This document shows, piece by piece, positions 15,325 through 23,044 of a DNA stretch of 48,359 nucleotides (positions within the stretch are counted from its first letter, which is position 1; each line of letters starts with the position of its first letter). Both the position numbers and the translations under genes were made by a program. Below the pieces are notes generated by a model. It saw only the letters and a list, made by a program, of their open reading frames with translations, made no database searches and had not been told where the DNA came from. Source of the stretch: CAZWXH01 sp964637725 (GTDB lineage Bacteria; Bacillota_I; Bacilli_A; Erysipelotrichales; Coprobacillaceae); assembly GCA_964637725.1 (NCBI GenBank), contig CAZWXH010000002.1, positions 1-48,359 of the forward strand, written 5' to 3'.

Positions 15325-16278
15325 ATGGGAGATAATAAACTGCAATTACTTGTTTCAGTCGCAAAACTTTATTATATTGAAAATATGAATCAAAATGAAA
15401 TTGCAAGTTTGCTTGGTGTTTCTAGACCTCTTATTAGTAAATACTTACAAGAAGCAAAAAATCTTGGGGTAGTAAAAATTGAAATCAATGATTTGTTTGC
15501 AAGTAATGAAGATGATGGAATTGCGAAGAAGATATGTGAGAAGTTTCATTTAAAATCTTTTCATGTTATTCCTTCTAGTACAAATAAAGATTTAAATGAT
15601 CAAATGTTTGTAGATTATGTTACAAATTATTTTTTTGATTTTCATGTTGATAATTCATTAGTAGGATTAGGTTGGGGTTCAGTGATTGGTTCAGTTATTG
15701 CAAAAATGGATCCTAATGAAAGAAAACGAAAATTGATGGGAAAAGTGATTCCAATTATTAGTAATGCACCTATATCATATAGAAATTATCATACAAATGA
15801 ATTGGTAAGAATGCTTGCTGAAAAAACTGGATTAAAAGCTGAGTATTTATATTCACCAGTTATTTGTGCGAATGATTCAGAAAAAGAAATATTTATGAAT
15901 ACTGAACAAGTAAAGACAATGTTTGAAAAATATAAAGAACTAGATTATGCTGTTATTCAAGTTCGAAACTTCCCTTCAGTTCCTGACTTAGCAACTGAAG
16001 CAAGGTTTGAAAAGAAACTACATGAACAACATGCTGTGGGAATGATTCTAGGATATTATTATGATATTGATGGAAAAATTATTACATCAATACATGACTA
16101 CTCTATTCAGATTTCTCTTGATGATTTAAAGAATACGCCTGATACAGTGGCAATCATTAATGCAAGAGTTAATGCAAGTGCAGCAATTGGGGCTTTACGC
16201 TCAGGATTATTTGATCAAGTTTTAATTAGTGAATCGGTATTAAATGAAATGTTAGAAGTGAATTTTTTAAATGATTAA
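15325..16278 (+). CDS. SorC/DeoR-family sugar-binding regulator
   Basis: This 317-residue protein has an N-terminal helix-turn-helix (NQNEIASLLGVSRPLISKYLQEA, about residues 22-44) and a C-terminal SorC-type effector domain (residues 60-317) with GLGWGSVIGSV near 111 and DQVLISESVLNEML at the end. The family includes SorC, DeoR, CggR and LsrR and binds phosphorylated sugars or phospho-AI-2. GAGAGGAGAGG upstream supports ATG 15325. It is followed by a terminator and then by a promoter with a perfect 20-bp palindrome ahead of the dhaL-ackA operon, so it is the natural candidate to bind there. The effector is probably that pathway's phosphorylated intermediate. Confidence 0.9.
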   Translation: MGDNKLQLLVSVAKLYYIENMNQNEIASLLGVSRPLISKYLQEAKNLGVVKIEINDLFASNEDDGIAKKICEKFHLKSFHVIPSSTNKDLNDQMFVDYVTNYFFDFHVDNSLVGLGWGSVIGSVIAKMDPNERKRKLMGKVIPIISNAPISYRNYHTNELVRMLAEKTGLKAEYLYSPVICANDSEKEIFMNTEQVKTMFEKYKELDYAVIQVRNFPSVPDLATEARFEKKLHEQHAVGMILGYYYDIDGKIITSIHDYSIQISLDDLKNTPDTVAIINARVNASAAIGALRSGLFDQVLISESVLNEMLEVNFLND

Positions 16279-16312
16279 GAGAGTTTGATAATAAATCAGA
16301 CTCTCTTTTTTA
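16277..16312 (+). terminator. Terminator after the SorC-family gene
   Basis: AAGAGAGTTTGAT pairs with ATCAGACTCTCTT (one G-U), followed by TTTT. The stem overlaps the stop codon. Confidence 0.8.
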
Positions 16313-16351
16313 ACGTTTTAATAAATATTTTTAAAAAGATTTTTAATTTCT

Positions 16352-16380
16352 TTGACATATGTAATTACATATGTTATAAA
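16352..16380 (+). promoter_or_regulatory. Strong promoter of the dhaL-ackA operon
   Basis: A consensus TTGACA (16352-16357) and TATAAA (16375-16380) are 17 bases apart. The spacer is filled by a perfect palindrome. Confidence 0.85.
16355..16374. promoter_or_regulatory. 20-bp perfect palindromic operator
   Basis: ACATATGTAATTACATATGT is a perfect inverted repeat that overlaps the end of the -35 box and fills the spacer. A bound repressor would block RNA polymerase. The SorC-family product encoded just upstream is the likely ligand-controlled binder. Confidence 0.75.
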
Positions 16381-16383
16381 ATA

Positions 16384-16397
16384 GGTAAGCGGTTACA
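16384..16397. promoter_or_regulatory. CcpA binding site (cre) at the transcription start
   Basis: GGTAAGCGGTTACA matches the cre consensus TGWAANCGNTNWCA at 13 of 14 positions. It lies just downstream of the -10 box, where CcpA binding represses. A second, weaker cre-like sequence (GTAAAGCGCTGTCT, three mismatches) is at 16413-16426. Confidence 0.75.
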
Positions 16398-16441
16398 ATG
16401 GTCATGACAAAAGTAAAGCGCTGTCTGCAGAAGGAGGGTTT

Positions 16442-17074
16442 ATGGAAGTTATCACAAGAAAGGATTGGCATAGAGTATTCCAAGAGATTTCGCTGTTAAT
16501 GTTAGAAAACAAAAATTTATTGACAGAGATTGATGCTAAGTTTGGAGATGGTGATCACGGGATTACAATTGAGAAGATTGCTCATTTAATTCAAAATGTA
16601 TCAAATGAGTGGGTAGATGCTAACTCAAATTTAAAAGCGTTGTTTAGTGAAATTGGTACAGGTGTTACCAATGTCAATGGAGGATCTGCTGGGCCTCTAT
16701 ATGGAACGTATTTTGAAGGATTGGGTGAAGAACTAGGAGATGAAGTGGAGGCAGATGCTACTTTATTAAAAACTATTCTTAAATCTGGACTTACTGAACT
16801 ACAATATTTATCAACAGCTAAAGTTGGTGATAAAACAATGATGGATACTTTAATTCCTGCAACAGATGCAGCAATAAGTGCACCAAACAATATTATAGAA
16901 ATTGTGACTGCAGCAAGAGATGCAGCAATACAAGGTGCAAAAGATAGTGAAAACTATATTAGTAAGTTTGGACGTGCGAGGTCTTATAAGGAAAAAACAA
17001 TCGGAACTCCTGATGCTGGCGCACAAAGTTGTACTTATATTTTCATTGGTTTATTTAATGCATTAACAAAATAA
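16442..17074 (+). CDS. dhaL: DhaL-like kinase subunit
   Basis: This 210-residue all-helical protein resembles DhaL, the nucleotide-binding subunit of dihydroxyacetone kinase. The metal/ADP site is visible in DAKFGDGDHGI (about residues 31-41), with GGSAGPLYG (about 80-88) and a C-terminal GTPDAGAQSCTYI (about 187-199). In the family, DhaL holds ADP/ATP and phosphorylates the substrate held by DhaK. It starts right behind the operon's promoter with AGAAGGAGGG upstream. There is no dhaM phosphodonor gene here, so it may use ATP directly or rely on a distant DhaM. In this operon it probably phosphorylates a keto-sugar other than dihydroxyacetone. Confidence 0.88.
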   Translation: MEVITRKDWHRVFQEISLLMLENKNLLTEIDAKFGDGDHGITIEKIAHLIQNVSNEWVDANSNLKALFSEIGTGVTNVNGGSAGPLYGTYFEGLGEELGDEVEADATLLKTILKSGLTELQYLSTAKVGDKTMMDTLIPATDAAISAPNNIIEIVTAARDAAIQGAKDSENYISKFGRARSYKEKTIGTPDAGAQSCTYIFIGLFNALTK

Positions 17075-17095
17075 AAAACAGAGGAGAATATCATT

Positions 17096-18094
17096 ATGGT
17101 AATGAAAAAATTTATTAACAAGCCTGAAGATTTAACAACAGAATTATTAGAAGGATTAGCTTTAGCTCATTCTGATGTATTAGAAGTTTTACCAAATAAC
17201 TTAGATGTTTCTAAAACATTAAAAGATGCTGACCGTGTGACTATTGTGACATTAGGTGGAACAGGTCATGAACCTGCACTTGAAGGATTTGTAGGAGAAG
17301 GTATGGTTGATATAGCTTGTGCTGGAGATATCTTTGCAGCTCCTGGACCACAAGCTTGTGTTGAAGCAATTAAAATGGCTGATAAAGGACATGGTGTCTT
17401 ATTTGTTGTCTTAAATCATGCTGGAGACATGCTTTCTGCTAACTTAGCAATGAAAGAATGCCGTAAATTAGGATTAAATGTTGCAAAAGTTGTAACACAA
17501 GAAGATATTATGAATGCACCAAGAGAAGAAGCTGATGATCGTCGTGGATTCGTTGGATGTTGTGCAGTTTATAAAATTGCATGTGCAGCAGCAAAAGAAG
17601 GAAAATCTTTAGAAGAAGTGGCAGCAATTGCTCAAGATTTTGCTGATAATATGGCAGCAGTATCTGTAGCAGCTAAAATTGCAACTCATCCTTCTACTGG
17701 TTCTGACTTAGGAGAAATTGCTGATGATGTTATTGGTATTGGTATGGGGCAACATGGTGAAGGTGGAGGAGATTTAGTTCCTATTAAACCTGCAGATGAA
17801 GTTGTTGCAACTATGTCTGATATGCTTATTAAAGACTTAGATTTAAAATCTGGTGAAAAGATTATGGTATTTGTGAATGGTTCTGGTGCAACAACTTTAA
17901 TGGAAATGTTAATTTGTTATAGAGCAGCAGTTAAACATTTGGAAACAAAAGGAATTACAGTCGTAGCAAATTGGGTAGATGAAATCTTAACTGTCCAAGA
18001 ATGTGCTGGTTTCCAATTATTCTATGCAAGAATGAATGAAGATTATATTCGTTACTGGGATGCTCCATGTAACACAGCTTATAACAAAAAATAA
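17096..18094 (+). CDS. dhaK: DhaK-like kinase subunit
   Basis: This 332-residue protein is the substrate-binding subunit. Residues known from E. coli DhaK are conserved: His58 in GGTGHEPALEGF (matching His56), Asp111 in NHAGDML (matching Asp109) and His220 in GMGQHGEGG (matching His218, which bonds covalently to the substrate carbonyl). So it should bind a small hydroxy-ketone as a hemiaminal. Related kinases act on erythrulose and similar sugars. The gene follows dhaL by 21 bases, the reverse of the common dhaK-dhaL order. The next gene is an LsrF-type thiolase, which suggests a five-carbon hydroxy-diketone substrate rather than dihydroxyacetone. Confidence 0.88.
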   Translation: MVMKKFINKPEDLTTELLEGLALAHSDVLEVLPNNLDVSKTLKDADRVTIVTLGGTGHEPALEGFVGEGMVDIACAGDIFAAPGPQACVEAIKMADKGHGVLFVVLNHAGDMLSANLAMKECRKLGLNVAKVVTQEDIMNAPREEADDRRGFVGCCAVYKIACAAAKEGKSLEEVAAIAQDFADNMAAVSVAAKIATHPSTGSDLGEIADDVIGIGMGQHGEGGGDLVPIKPADEVVATMSDMLIKDLDLKSGEKIMVFVNGSGATTLMEMLICYRAAVKHLETKGITVVANWVDEILTVQECAGFQLFYARMNEDYIRYWDAPCNTAYNKK

Positions 18095-18111
18095 ATTTAG
18101 GAGGAAGTGCA

Positions 18112-18999
18112 ATGGCTGAAGCTCAAGGAAATAAAGCAGCAAAGGATTATCAAGAAAGTGTTCCTTTTGCAAAACATGAATTTAATATAAAAGGTATGGA
18201 TAATGTTGATTGGGGAATGAAAGCAAGAATGGCTAAAATCTTCAATCCAAAAGATGGTAGATCAGTGATGTTGGCGTTTGATCATGGTTATATTATGGGA
18301 TCAACATCTGGTCTTGAAAGATTAGATTTAGTTCTTCCAGAACTTATTGAAGAAGTAGATTGTTTAATGGGAACGAGAGGCGCAATTAGAACATGTGTAC
18401 CTCCAACAAATAACAAAGCAATTGCGCTTCGTTGTTCAGCTGGTTCTAGTGTTTTAGATGATGATATGTCATTTGAAGTGATTGGTGTTGATATTGAAGA
18501 TGCAATTCGCATGAATGCAAGTTGTATGGCAATTCAAACATTTATTGGAGCAGCTGGAGAAAAGGATTCTATCGATAATTTAGTACGCACAGTAGATGCT
18601 GGAAACAGATATGGTATTCCAACTTTAGGAGTAGTTGCAGTTGGAAAACAAATGGAAAGAACAACAAAGTTCTTCTTACTTGCAACACGTATGTTAGCTG
18701 AACTAGGAGCTCAAATTATCAAAACTTATTATTGTGAAGATTTTGAAAAAGTTGTAGCTGCTTGTCCAGTACCAATCGTAGTAGCAGGTGGAAAAAAACT
18801 ACCTGAAGATGAAGCATTAACTTTAGTTTATAAAGCAATTCAAGGTGGGGCTGCTGGAGTTGATATGGGAAGAAATATTTTCCAAGCTGAATCTCCAAAA
18901 GCAATGGCAAGATGTATCAGCAAAATTGTTCATGATGATTATACAGATAAAGAAGCTTATGAATTATATTTAAAATTAAAAGAAGAATTTAAAAAATAG
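18112..18999 (+). CDS. lsrF: LsrF-type 3-hydroxy-2,4-pentadione-5-phosphate thiolase
   Basis: This 295-residue class I aldolase-fold protein resembles E. coli LsrF closely along its length. Shared stretches include DWGMKARMAKIFNPK (about 33-47), VMLAFDHGY (52-60), GLERLD, GAQIIKTYY with the Schiff-base Lys at 204, PIVVAGGKKLPE and GVDMGRNIFQ. LsrF transfers an acetyl unit from phosphorylated AI-2 breakdown intermediate to CoA, giving acetyl-CoA and dihydroxyacetone phosphate. AGGAGGAAG supports ATG 18112. Its place after a DhaK/DhaL kinase and before acetate kinase fits this chemistry. A different LsrF-like substrate remains possible. Confidence 0.85.
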   Translation: MAEAQGNKAAKDYQESVPFAKHEFNIKGMDNVDWGMKARMAKIFNPKDGRSVMLAFDHGYIMGSTSGLERLDLVLPELIEEVDCLMGTRGAIRTCVPPTNNKAIALRCSAGSSVLDDDMSFEVIGVDIEDAIRMNASCMAIQTFIGAAGEKDSIDNLVRTVDAGNRYGIPTLGVVAVGKQMERTTKFFLLATRMLAELGAQIIKTYYCEDFEKVVAACPVPIVVAGGKKLPEDEALTLVYKAIQGGAAGVDMGRNIFQAESPKAMARCISKIVHDDYTDKEAYELYLKLKEEFKK

Positions 19000-19005
19000 A
19001 AGGGA

Positions 19006-19022
19006 CAATACATTGTGTATTG
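19006..19022 (+). promoter_or_regulatory. Hairpin between ribosome binding site and start of the DUF1097 gene
   Basis: CAATACA and TGTATTG form a perfect 7-bp stem with a TTG loop. AAGGGA abuts it at 19000-19005, and 12 A-rich bases separate it from ATG 19035. Folding would bring the ribosome binding site to a working distance. Confidence 0.5.
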
Positions 19023-19034
19023 ATAAATAAAAAA

Positions 19035-19550
19035 ATGAAAATACTTAAATATTTAGGTGGTCCATTAATTATTGCAATTCTTGCATTTATTTGCCAAATT
19101 GTTGACCAAGTCTTAGGCCCAATGATGCCTATTGGTCCAACGTTTGGATGGGTTGCTTTCCAAGCATGGGCAGCATACTTCATTGCTGGTTGTGATATTA
19201 AAGGTGGAGTTAAAGCATTTGCTGCTTATATAGTAGGGATGGTAGCTTCAATTGGTATTATTGCTTTTGGTGGTGAATTAGGAAGTTTAGGATTCTGGGC
19301 ATTCCCAGTAGCAATCTTAATTCTTGTTGTTCCAACAATTTGTACTGAAAAAGTGGAACTATTGAACTTAACACCAATTGTATTTGTTGGGGCAGGAGCT
19401 TTCTTTGCAATTATGAATTATGTTCCTGAAGCAACATTCACTACAGCTTTTATTTCTGAAACAGTTTTCTGTTTAATTGGGCTTGTATTAGGTTTCTTAA
19501 CTATCACTATTCGTGGTGCTTATGATAAGAAATTTAATGGAGCAGAATAA
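19035..19550 (+). CDS. DUF1097 family membrane protein
   Basis: This 171-residue protein is almost entirely hydrophobic, with about five membrane spans (for example LIIAILAFICQIVDQVLGPMM, GVKAFAAYIVGMVASIGIIAF, FPVAILILVVPTI, IVFVGAGAFFAIMNYV and TVFCLIGLVLGFLTI). It matches the DUF1097 family (E. coli YcdZ), whose function is unknown. The frame is open to a TTG at 19020, but that lies inside a hairpin; ATG 19035 was chosen. Lying between lsrF and a VOC-like gene in one operon, it is the only candidate for substrate uptake here. That role is inferred from position. Confidence 0.8.
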   Translation: MKILKYLGGPLIIAILAFICQIVDQVLGPMMPIGPTFGWVAFQAWAAYFIAGCDIKGGVKAFAAYIVGMVASIGIIAFGGELGSLGFWAFPVAILILVVPTICTEKVELLNLTPIVFVGAGAFFAIMNYVPEATFTTAFISETVFCLIGLVLGFLTITIRGAYDKKFNGAE

Positions 19551-19568
19551 TATAAAAGGAGAAAAAAT

Positions 19569-19889
19569 ATGTTTAAAAAATATGTGCATATAGGTGTTCC
19601 CCATACTGAACCAATGGAAGGTGAAGTATGGAATGAAGATATGAAGTTATGGATGATTGATCCTTCAACTAATGAATTTGGATATGAATTCTTAAGATTT
19701 AGAGAAGATACTTGGTTTGCTAAAGAAGTTCAAACTTTAGTTCATGTTGCTGTTGAAGTTGACAGTATTGCAGAAGTGCTTCCAACATGTCAAAAAGTAC
19801 TTCATGAAAATTTAGTTGTTGATGAACATTTAACACTAGCTTTTGTTATGAAAGATGGCGTGTGTTTAGAATTAATGGAAAGGAAATAA
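19569..19889 (+). CDS. Small VOC/glyoxalase-like protein
   Basis: This 106-residue protein looks like a single vicinal-oxygen-chelate-type module. It has beta-alpha-beta-like segments, His7 in YVHIGVPH, His59 in LVHVAVEVDSI and Glu103 in VCLELME at the end, positions where VOC enzymes place metal ligands. The match is suggestive only. VOC proteins include glyoxalase I, isomerases and dioxygenases. AAAAGGAGAAAAA supports ATG 19569. In the operon it follows lsrF and DUF1097, where the E. coli lsr operon has LsrG, the isomerase acting before LsrF. A similar isomerase role is a reasonable but untested idea. Confidence 0.6.
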   Translation: MFKKYVHIGVPHTEPMEGEVWNEDMKLWMIDPSTNEFGYEFLRFREDTWFAKEVQTLVHVAVEVDSIAEVLPTCQKVLHENLVVDEHLTLAFVMKDGVCLELMERK

Positions 19890-19895
19890 TGGAGA

Positions 19896-19919
19896 GAAAG
19901 GGATGGAAACATCCCTTTC
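19896..19919 (+). promoter_or_regulatory. Hairpin with GAAA tetraloop between ribosome binding site and ackA start
   Basis: GAAAGGGATG (19896-19905) and CATCCCTTTC (19910-19919) form a perfect 10-bp stem closed by GAAA. GGAGA (19891-19895) abuts the 5' side and ten A/T bases lead to ATG 19930. There is no U-run, so it is not a terminator. Confidence 0.65.
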
Positions 19920-19929
19920 AAAATATAAA

Positions 19930-21123
19930 ATGAAAAAAATATTGGTTATAAATTCAGGGTCTAGTTCAATTAAGTTTCAATTAATTGAGATGCCTTTAAA
20001 AAAAGTGATTGTCAAAGGAATGATTGATGCTATTGGTACAAACCATTCATCTTTTATTTTAAAGAATGATCAAATAAATGTTCAACAGTTTACATTAATA
20101 AGTAATCATGAGAATGGCTTAAATTATATTATTAAGTCTTTATTAGAATATAAAATTGTTATGAATTATGATGAGATTAATGCTTGTGGTCATAGGGTAG
20201 CTCATGGTGGTGAGAGTTTTAAGGAAAGTACAATTATTAATGATAGAGAAGAAATCATTATTGATAAATTAGGAATTCTTGCACCACTACATAATCCCAT
20301 GAACTTATTAGGGTATCAAATTTTAAAGAAGATTCTTCCTAAAGCTATTCATGTTGCTGTGTTTGATACTTCGTTTCATCAAACTTTAAAAGAAGATACT
20401 TTTGTTTATCCTATTCCTTATGAATATTATAAAGAAGATCATATTCGTAAATATGGTTTTCATGGTACAAGTTGCAAGTATATTTCTTTGAAAGTTAATG
20501 AAGAACTAGGTGAAGGTCAGTGTCAAAGACTGATTGTTTGTCATTTAGGCAATGGAGCATCTGTAACTGCTATTTGTAATGGTGTAAGCATTGATACTTC
20601 CATGGGCTTAACTCCTTTAGGAGGGGTTGCTATGGGCTCAAGATGTGGTGATATAGATCCTTCAGTTGTTGAATATATTGCCCAACTTCAACATAAGAGT
20701 GTATCAGAGGTCTTAAGTGAACTTAATTATAAGAGTGGTTTATTAGGATTATCTGGAAAAAGTTTTGATATGCGGGTTTTATGTGAAGATATGACAGAAG
20801 GGAACCAACGTTCACAACTCTCAATAGATGTTTATATAAAGAGAATCGTTGATTATATTGGTTCATATTACTTTCATTTAGGTGGCTTAGATACACTTGT
20901 ATTTACAGCTGGAATTGGCGAAAATTCGGCAATTATTAGAGAACTCATTATTAATAAAATTAAAGGTGTATTAAATATAAACTTAGATACTCATAAAAAT
21001 AATCACTGTGAAAAAGATTTTGAAATCATTTCAACAAGTGATTCGCAAGCTAATATATGTGTTGTTAAAACAGACGAAGAAATGATGATTGCTAGTGATA
21101 CTTATCATTTATTAAAAGAGTAG
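19930..21123 (+). CDS. ackA: Acetate kinase
   Basis: AckA converts acetyl phosphate and ADP to acetate and ATP. The protein (397 residues from this start) shows ILVINSGSSSIKFQL at the N-terminus, the HRVAHGG motif (about 85-91), FDTSFHQTL (about 140-150), KYGFHGTSCKYIS and LGNGASVTAI with the nucleotide-site GGVAMGSRCGDIDPS, and FTAGIGENSAIIRE near the end. ATG 19930 puts the conserved motif at its normal distance; an in-frame ATG at 19903 would add nine residues but lies inside a hairpin stem. As last gene of the dhaL operon it can make ATP from the acetyl-CoA expected from LsrF, via a phosphotransacetylase encoded elsewhere. Confidence 0.93.
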   Translation: MKKILVINSGSSSIKFQLIEMPLKKVIVKGMIDAIGTNHSSFILKNDQINVQQFTLISNHENGLNYIIKSLLEYKIVMNYDEINACGHRVAHGGESFKESTIINDREEIIIDKLGILAPLHNPMNLLGYQILKKILPKAIHVAVFDTSFHQTLKEDTFVYPIPYEYYKEDHIRKYGFHGTSCKYISLKVNEELGEGQCQRLIVCHLGNGASVTAICNGVSIDTSMGLTPLGGVAMGSRCGDIDPSVVEYIAQLQHKSVSEVLSELNYKSGLLGLSGKSFDMRVLCEDMTEGNQRSQLSIDVYIKRIVDYIGSYYFHLGGLDTLVFTAGIGENSAIIRELIINKIKGVLNINLDTHKNNHCEKDFEIISTSDSQANICVVKTDEEMMIASDTYHLLKE

Positions 21124-21148
21124 TGAAATTATTTTCACTACTCTTTAC
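21115..21148. terminator. Bidirectional terminator between ackA and a minus-strand gene
   Basis: AAAGAGTAGTGAAA (21115-21128) and TTTCACTACTCTTT (21133-21146) form a perfect 14-bp stem with a TTAT loop. A- and T-runs at both ends let it serve both strands. It contains the ackA stop codon. Confidence 0.85.
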
Positions 21149-21399
21149 TAGTTAAAGAGGATGATGGCTTGAATTAATAATAATAGGCCACTTAATAAAA
21201 CCTCAAGTTTTCTTTTATAAATATAATAGAGATACACAGCAATGAAGAATGAAATAATACTTCCATAAATTGCAGGATAGAGAACACCGATATACCAAGG
21301 GGCACTTGTTAAATGACTCGGCATAGAGTAACAAGTCATACCAATTGTAATAAGTGTTGAAATAAAAATTATATAGAATAGATAAGTCAATTTCTTCAT
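21148..21399 (-). CDS. Small membrane protein of unknown function
   Basis: This 83-residue protein has two or three hydrophobic spans (LTYLFYIIFISTLITIGMTCY, YPAIYGSIISFFIAVYLYYIY and VLLSGLLLLIQAIILF) with a KRK turn between the last two. I do not recognise the family. A good ribosome binding site (GAGGTGATC) precedes its ATG on the minus strand, and it ends at the shared terminator. It stands alone between the ackA operon and gdhA. Confidence 0.7.
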   Translation of the reverse strand: MKKLTYLFYIIFISTLITIGMTCYSMPSHLTSAPWYIGVLYPAIYGSIISFFIAVYLYYIYKRKLEVLLSGLLLLIQAIILFN

Positions 21400-21493
21400 A
21401 AAAGATCACCTCTTCCTATCTTTATTATACCTAATCGTTTTCTTAAATTAAACTTTTATGATTGATTGTTATTGGAAATACACTATTATATAA

Positions 21494-21526
21494 AAAAGCT
21501 TACCACATTATATTGTAGTAAGCTTA
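21494..21526 (-). terminator. Terminator of gdhA
   Basis: Read on the minus strand, AAGCTTAC and GTAAGCTT pair around a 14-base loop, followed by TTTTTAT. Confidence 0.75.
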
Positions 21527-21531
21527 TATTC

Positions 21532-22872
21532 TTAATAAATACCTTGAGAGATCATTGCAGCAACAACTTTTTCAAATCCTGCAATGTTTGCACCTTTAAT
21601 TAGGTTATAACCTAAGTTATATCTTTTGGCAGCATTAACACTTGAGTTATGGATATTAATCATAATACCATGTAGTTTTTCATCAACTTCTTCTTTTGAC
21701 CAACTATATCTCATAGAGTTTTGAGCCATTTCTAAAGCACTAACTGCAACTCCACCAGCATTAACAGCTTTAGAAGGAGCGACAACTACACCTTGTTCAA
21801 CTAAATAAGCAACAGCTTCATTTGTTGTAGGCATATTAGAAACTTCAATAAGATATTTTGTTTTATTATTAACAATCATCTTTGCTTCTTCCATACCGAT
21901 TTCATTTTGAGTAGCACAAGGCATAACAACATCAACTTTAACTGACCAAGGTTTTTCATTTGGATAGAAAGGAACATTGAATTTATCAGCGTAATCTTGA
22001 ACTTTATCTCTTCCAGATGTTCTCATTTCTAACATATAATCAATTTTTTCACCACTGATACCATCTTTATCATAAATGTATCCATCAGGACCAGAAATTG
22101 TTACAACTTTTCCACCTAATTCAGTAATCTTTGCAGCACTCCCCCAAGATACATTTCCAAATCCTGATAATGCAAAAGTTTTACCTTCGATACTTTCATT
22201 GAAATGAGCAAGAACCTCTTTAGCGAAATAAGTTGCTCCATAACCAGTTGCTTCAGGTCTAATTAAAGAACCACCATAAGGTAATGGTTTTCCTGTTAAG
22301 ACACCATTTTCAAAGGCTCCCTTTATTCTTTTATATTGACCATATAAGTATCCGATTTCTCTTGCACCAACACCAATATCTCCAGCAGGAACATCGACAT
22401 CTGGTCCAATATGACGATAAAGTTCTGTCATAAAACTTTCACAGAAACGCATGATTTCATTATCGCTTCTACCAACTGGACTAAAATCAGCACCACCTTT
22501 ACCACCACCGATTGGTAAACTTGTAAGTGAGTTTTTAAATGTTTGTTCAAAACCCAAAAACTTAACAATACTTAAATTAACAGATGGGTGGAATCTTAAT
22601 CCCCCTTTATATGGTCCAATTGCACCATTGAATTGAACACGATAACCACGGTTTACATGGATGTTCCCAAAATCATCCATCCATGGAACTTTAAACATAA
22701 TAACTCTTTCAGGTTCAACCAATCTTTCTAAGATTGCTTGTTTTTCATATTCAGGATGAGCTTCAATAACTGGTTCTAAACTTGTAAGAACTTCTTCTAC
22801 AGTTTGAATAAACTCAGGCTGATCAGCATTTTTTGCTTTCACATCTTCTAAAACTTTTTCAATATATTTCAT
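21532..22872 (-). CDS. gdhA: NADP-type glutamate dehydrogenase
   Basis: This 446-residue hexameric-type enzyme makes glutamate from 2-oxoglutarate and ammonia with reduced nicotinamide cofactor. Signature motifs are PYKGGLRFHPSVNLSIVKFLGFEQTFKNSLT (about residues 87-117; catalytic Lys in LPIGGGKGGADF), DVPAGDIGVGAREIGYLYGQYK and the dinucleotide loop SGFGNVSWG. The length and the GGGKGGAD form match the NADP-dependent S50_I class. The frame extends 31 codons upstream, but ATG 22872 has AAGGAGGATATAG before it and matches family starts. It is monocistronic with its own terminator. Confidence 0.95.
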   Translation of the reverse strand: MKYIEKVLEDVKAKNADQPEFIQTVEEVLTSLEPVIEAHPEYEKQAILERLVEPERVIMFKVPWMDDFGNIHVNRGYRVQFNGAIGPYKGGLRFHPSVNLSIVKFLGFEQTFKNSLTSLPIGGGKGGADFSPVGRSDNEIMRFCESFMTELYRHIGPDVDVPAGDIGVGAREIGYLYGQYKRIKGAFENGVLTGKPLPYGGSLIRPEATGYGATYFAKEVLAHFNESIEGKTFALSGFGNVSWGSAAKITELGGKVVTISGPDGYIYDKDGISGEKIDYMLEMRTSGRDKVQDYADKFNVPFYPNEKPWSVKVDVVMPCATQNEIGMEEAKMIVNNKTKYLIEVSNMPTTNEAVAYLVEQGVVVAPSKAVNAGGVAVSALEMAQNSMRYSWSKEEVDEKLHGIMINIHNSSVNAAKRYNLGYNLIKGANIAGFEKVVAAMISQGIY

Positions 22873-22999
22873 ATCTATATCCTCCTTGACGCTATTATAA
22901 CTGATATGATAAGGGAAAGAAACACTTTTTGATAATTTTTTTTCATTGTTATAAATTATAATCACTATATTTTGAAAATAACTAAATATAATAATTATT

Positions 23000-23028
23000 T
23001 TGTCAAGAATATAAAACTATGTTAAACT
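23000..23028 (+). promoter_or_regulatory. Promoter of the PH-like membrane protein gene
   Basis: TTGTCA (23000-23005) and TAAACT (23023-23028) are 17 bases apart. The expected start is about ten bases before the ATG, leaving almost no leader. Confidence 0.5.
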
Positions 23029-23044
23029 ATTGTTGGTGATAAAA

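Noticed and set aside
16591..16890. 99-codon minus-strand frame opposite dhaL
   Set aside because: The plus strand encodes conserved DhaL motifs through this stretch; no ribosome binding site or family match on the minus strand.
21215..21409. Second minus-strand frame overlapping the small membrane protein gene
   Set aside because: The 83-residue frame has the good ribosome binding site and membrane-span pattern; this overlapping frame has neither.
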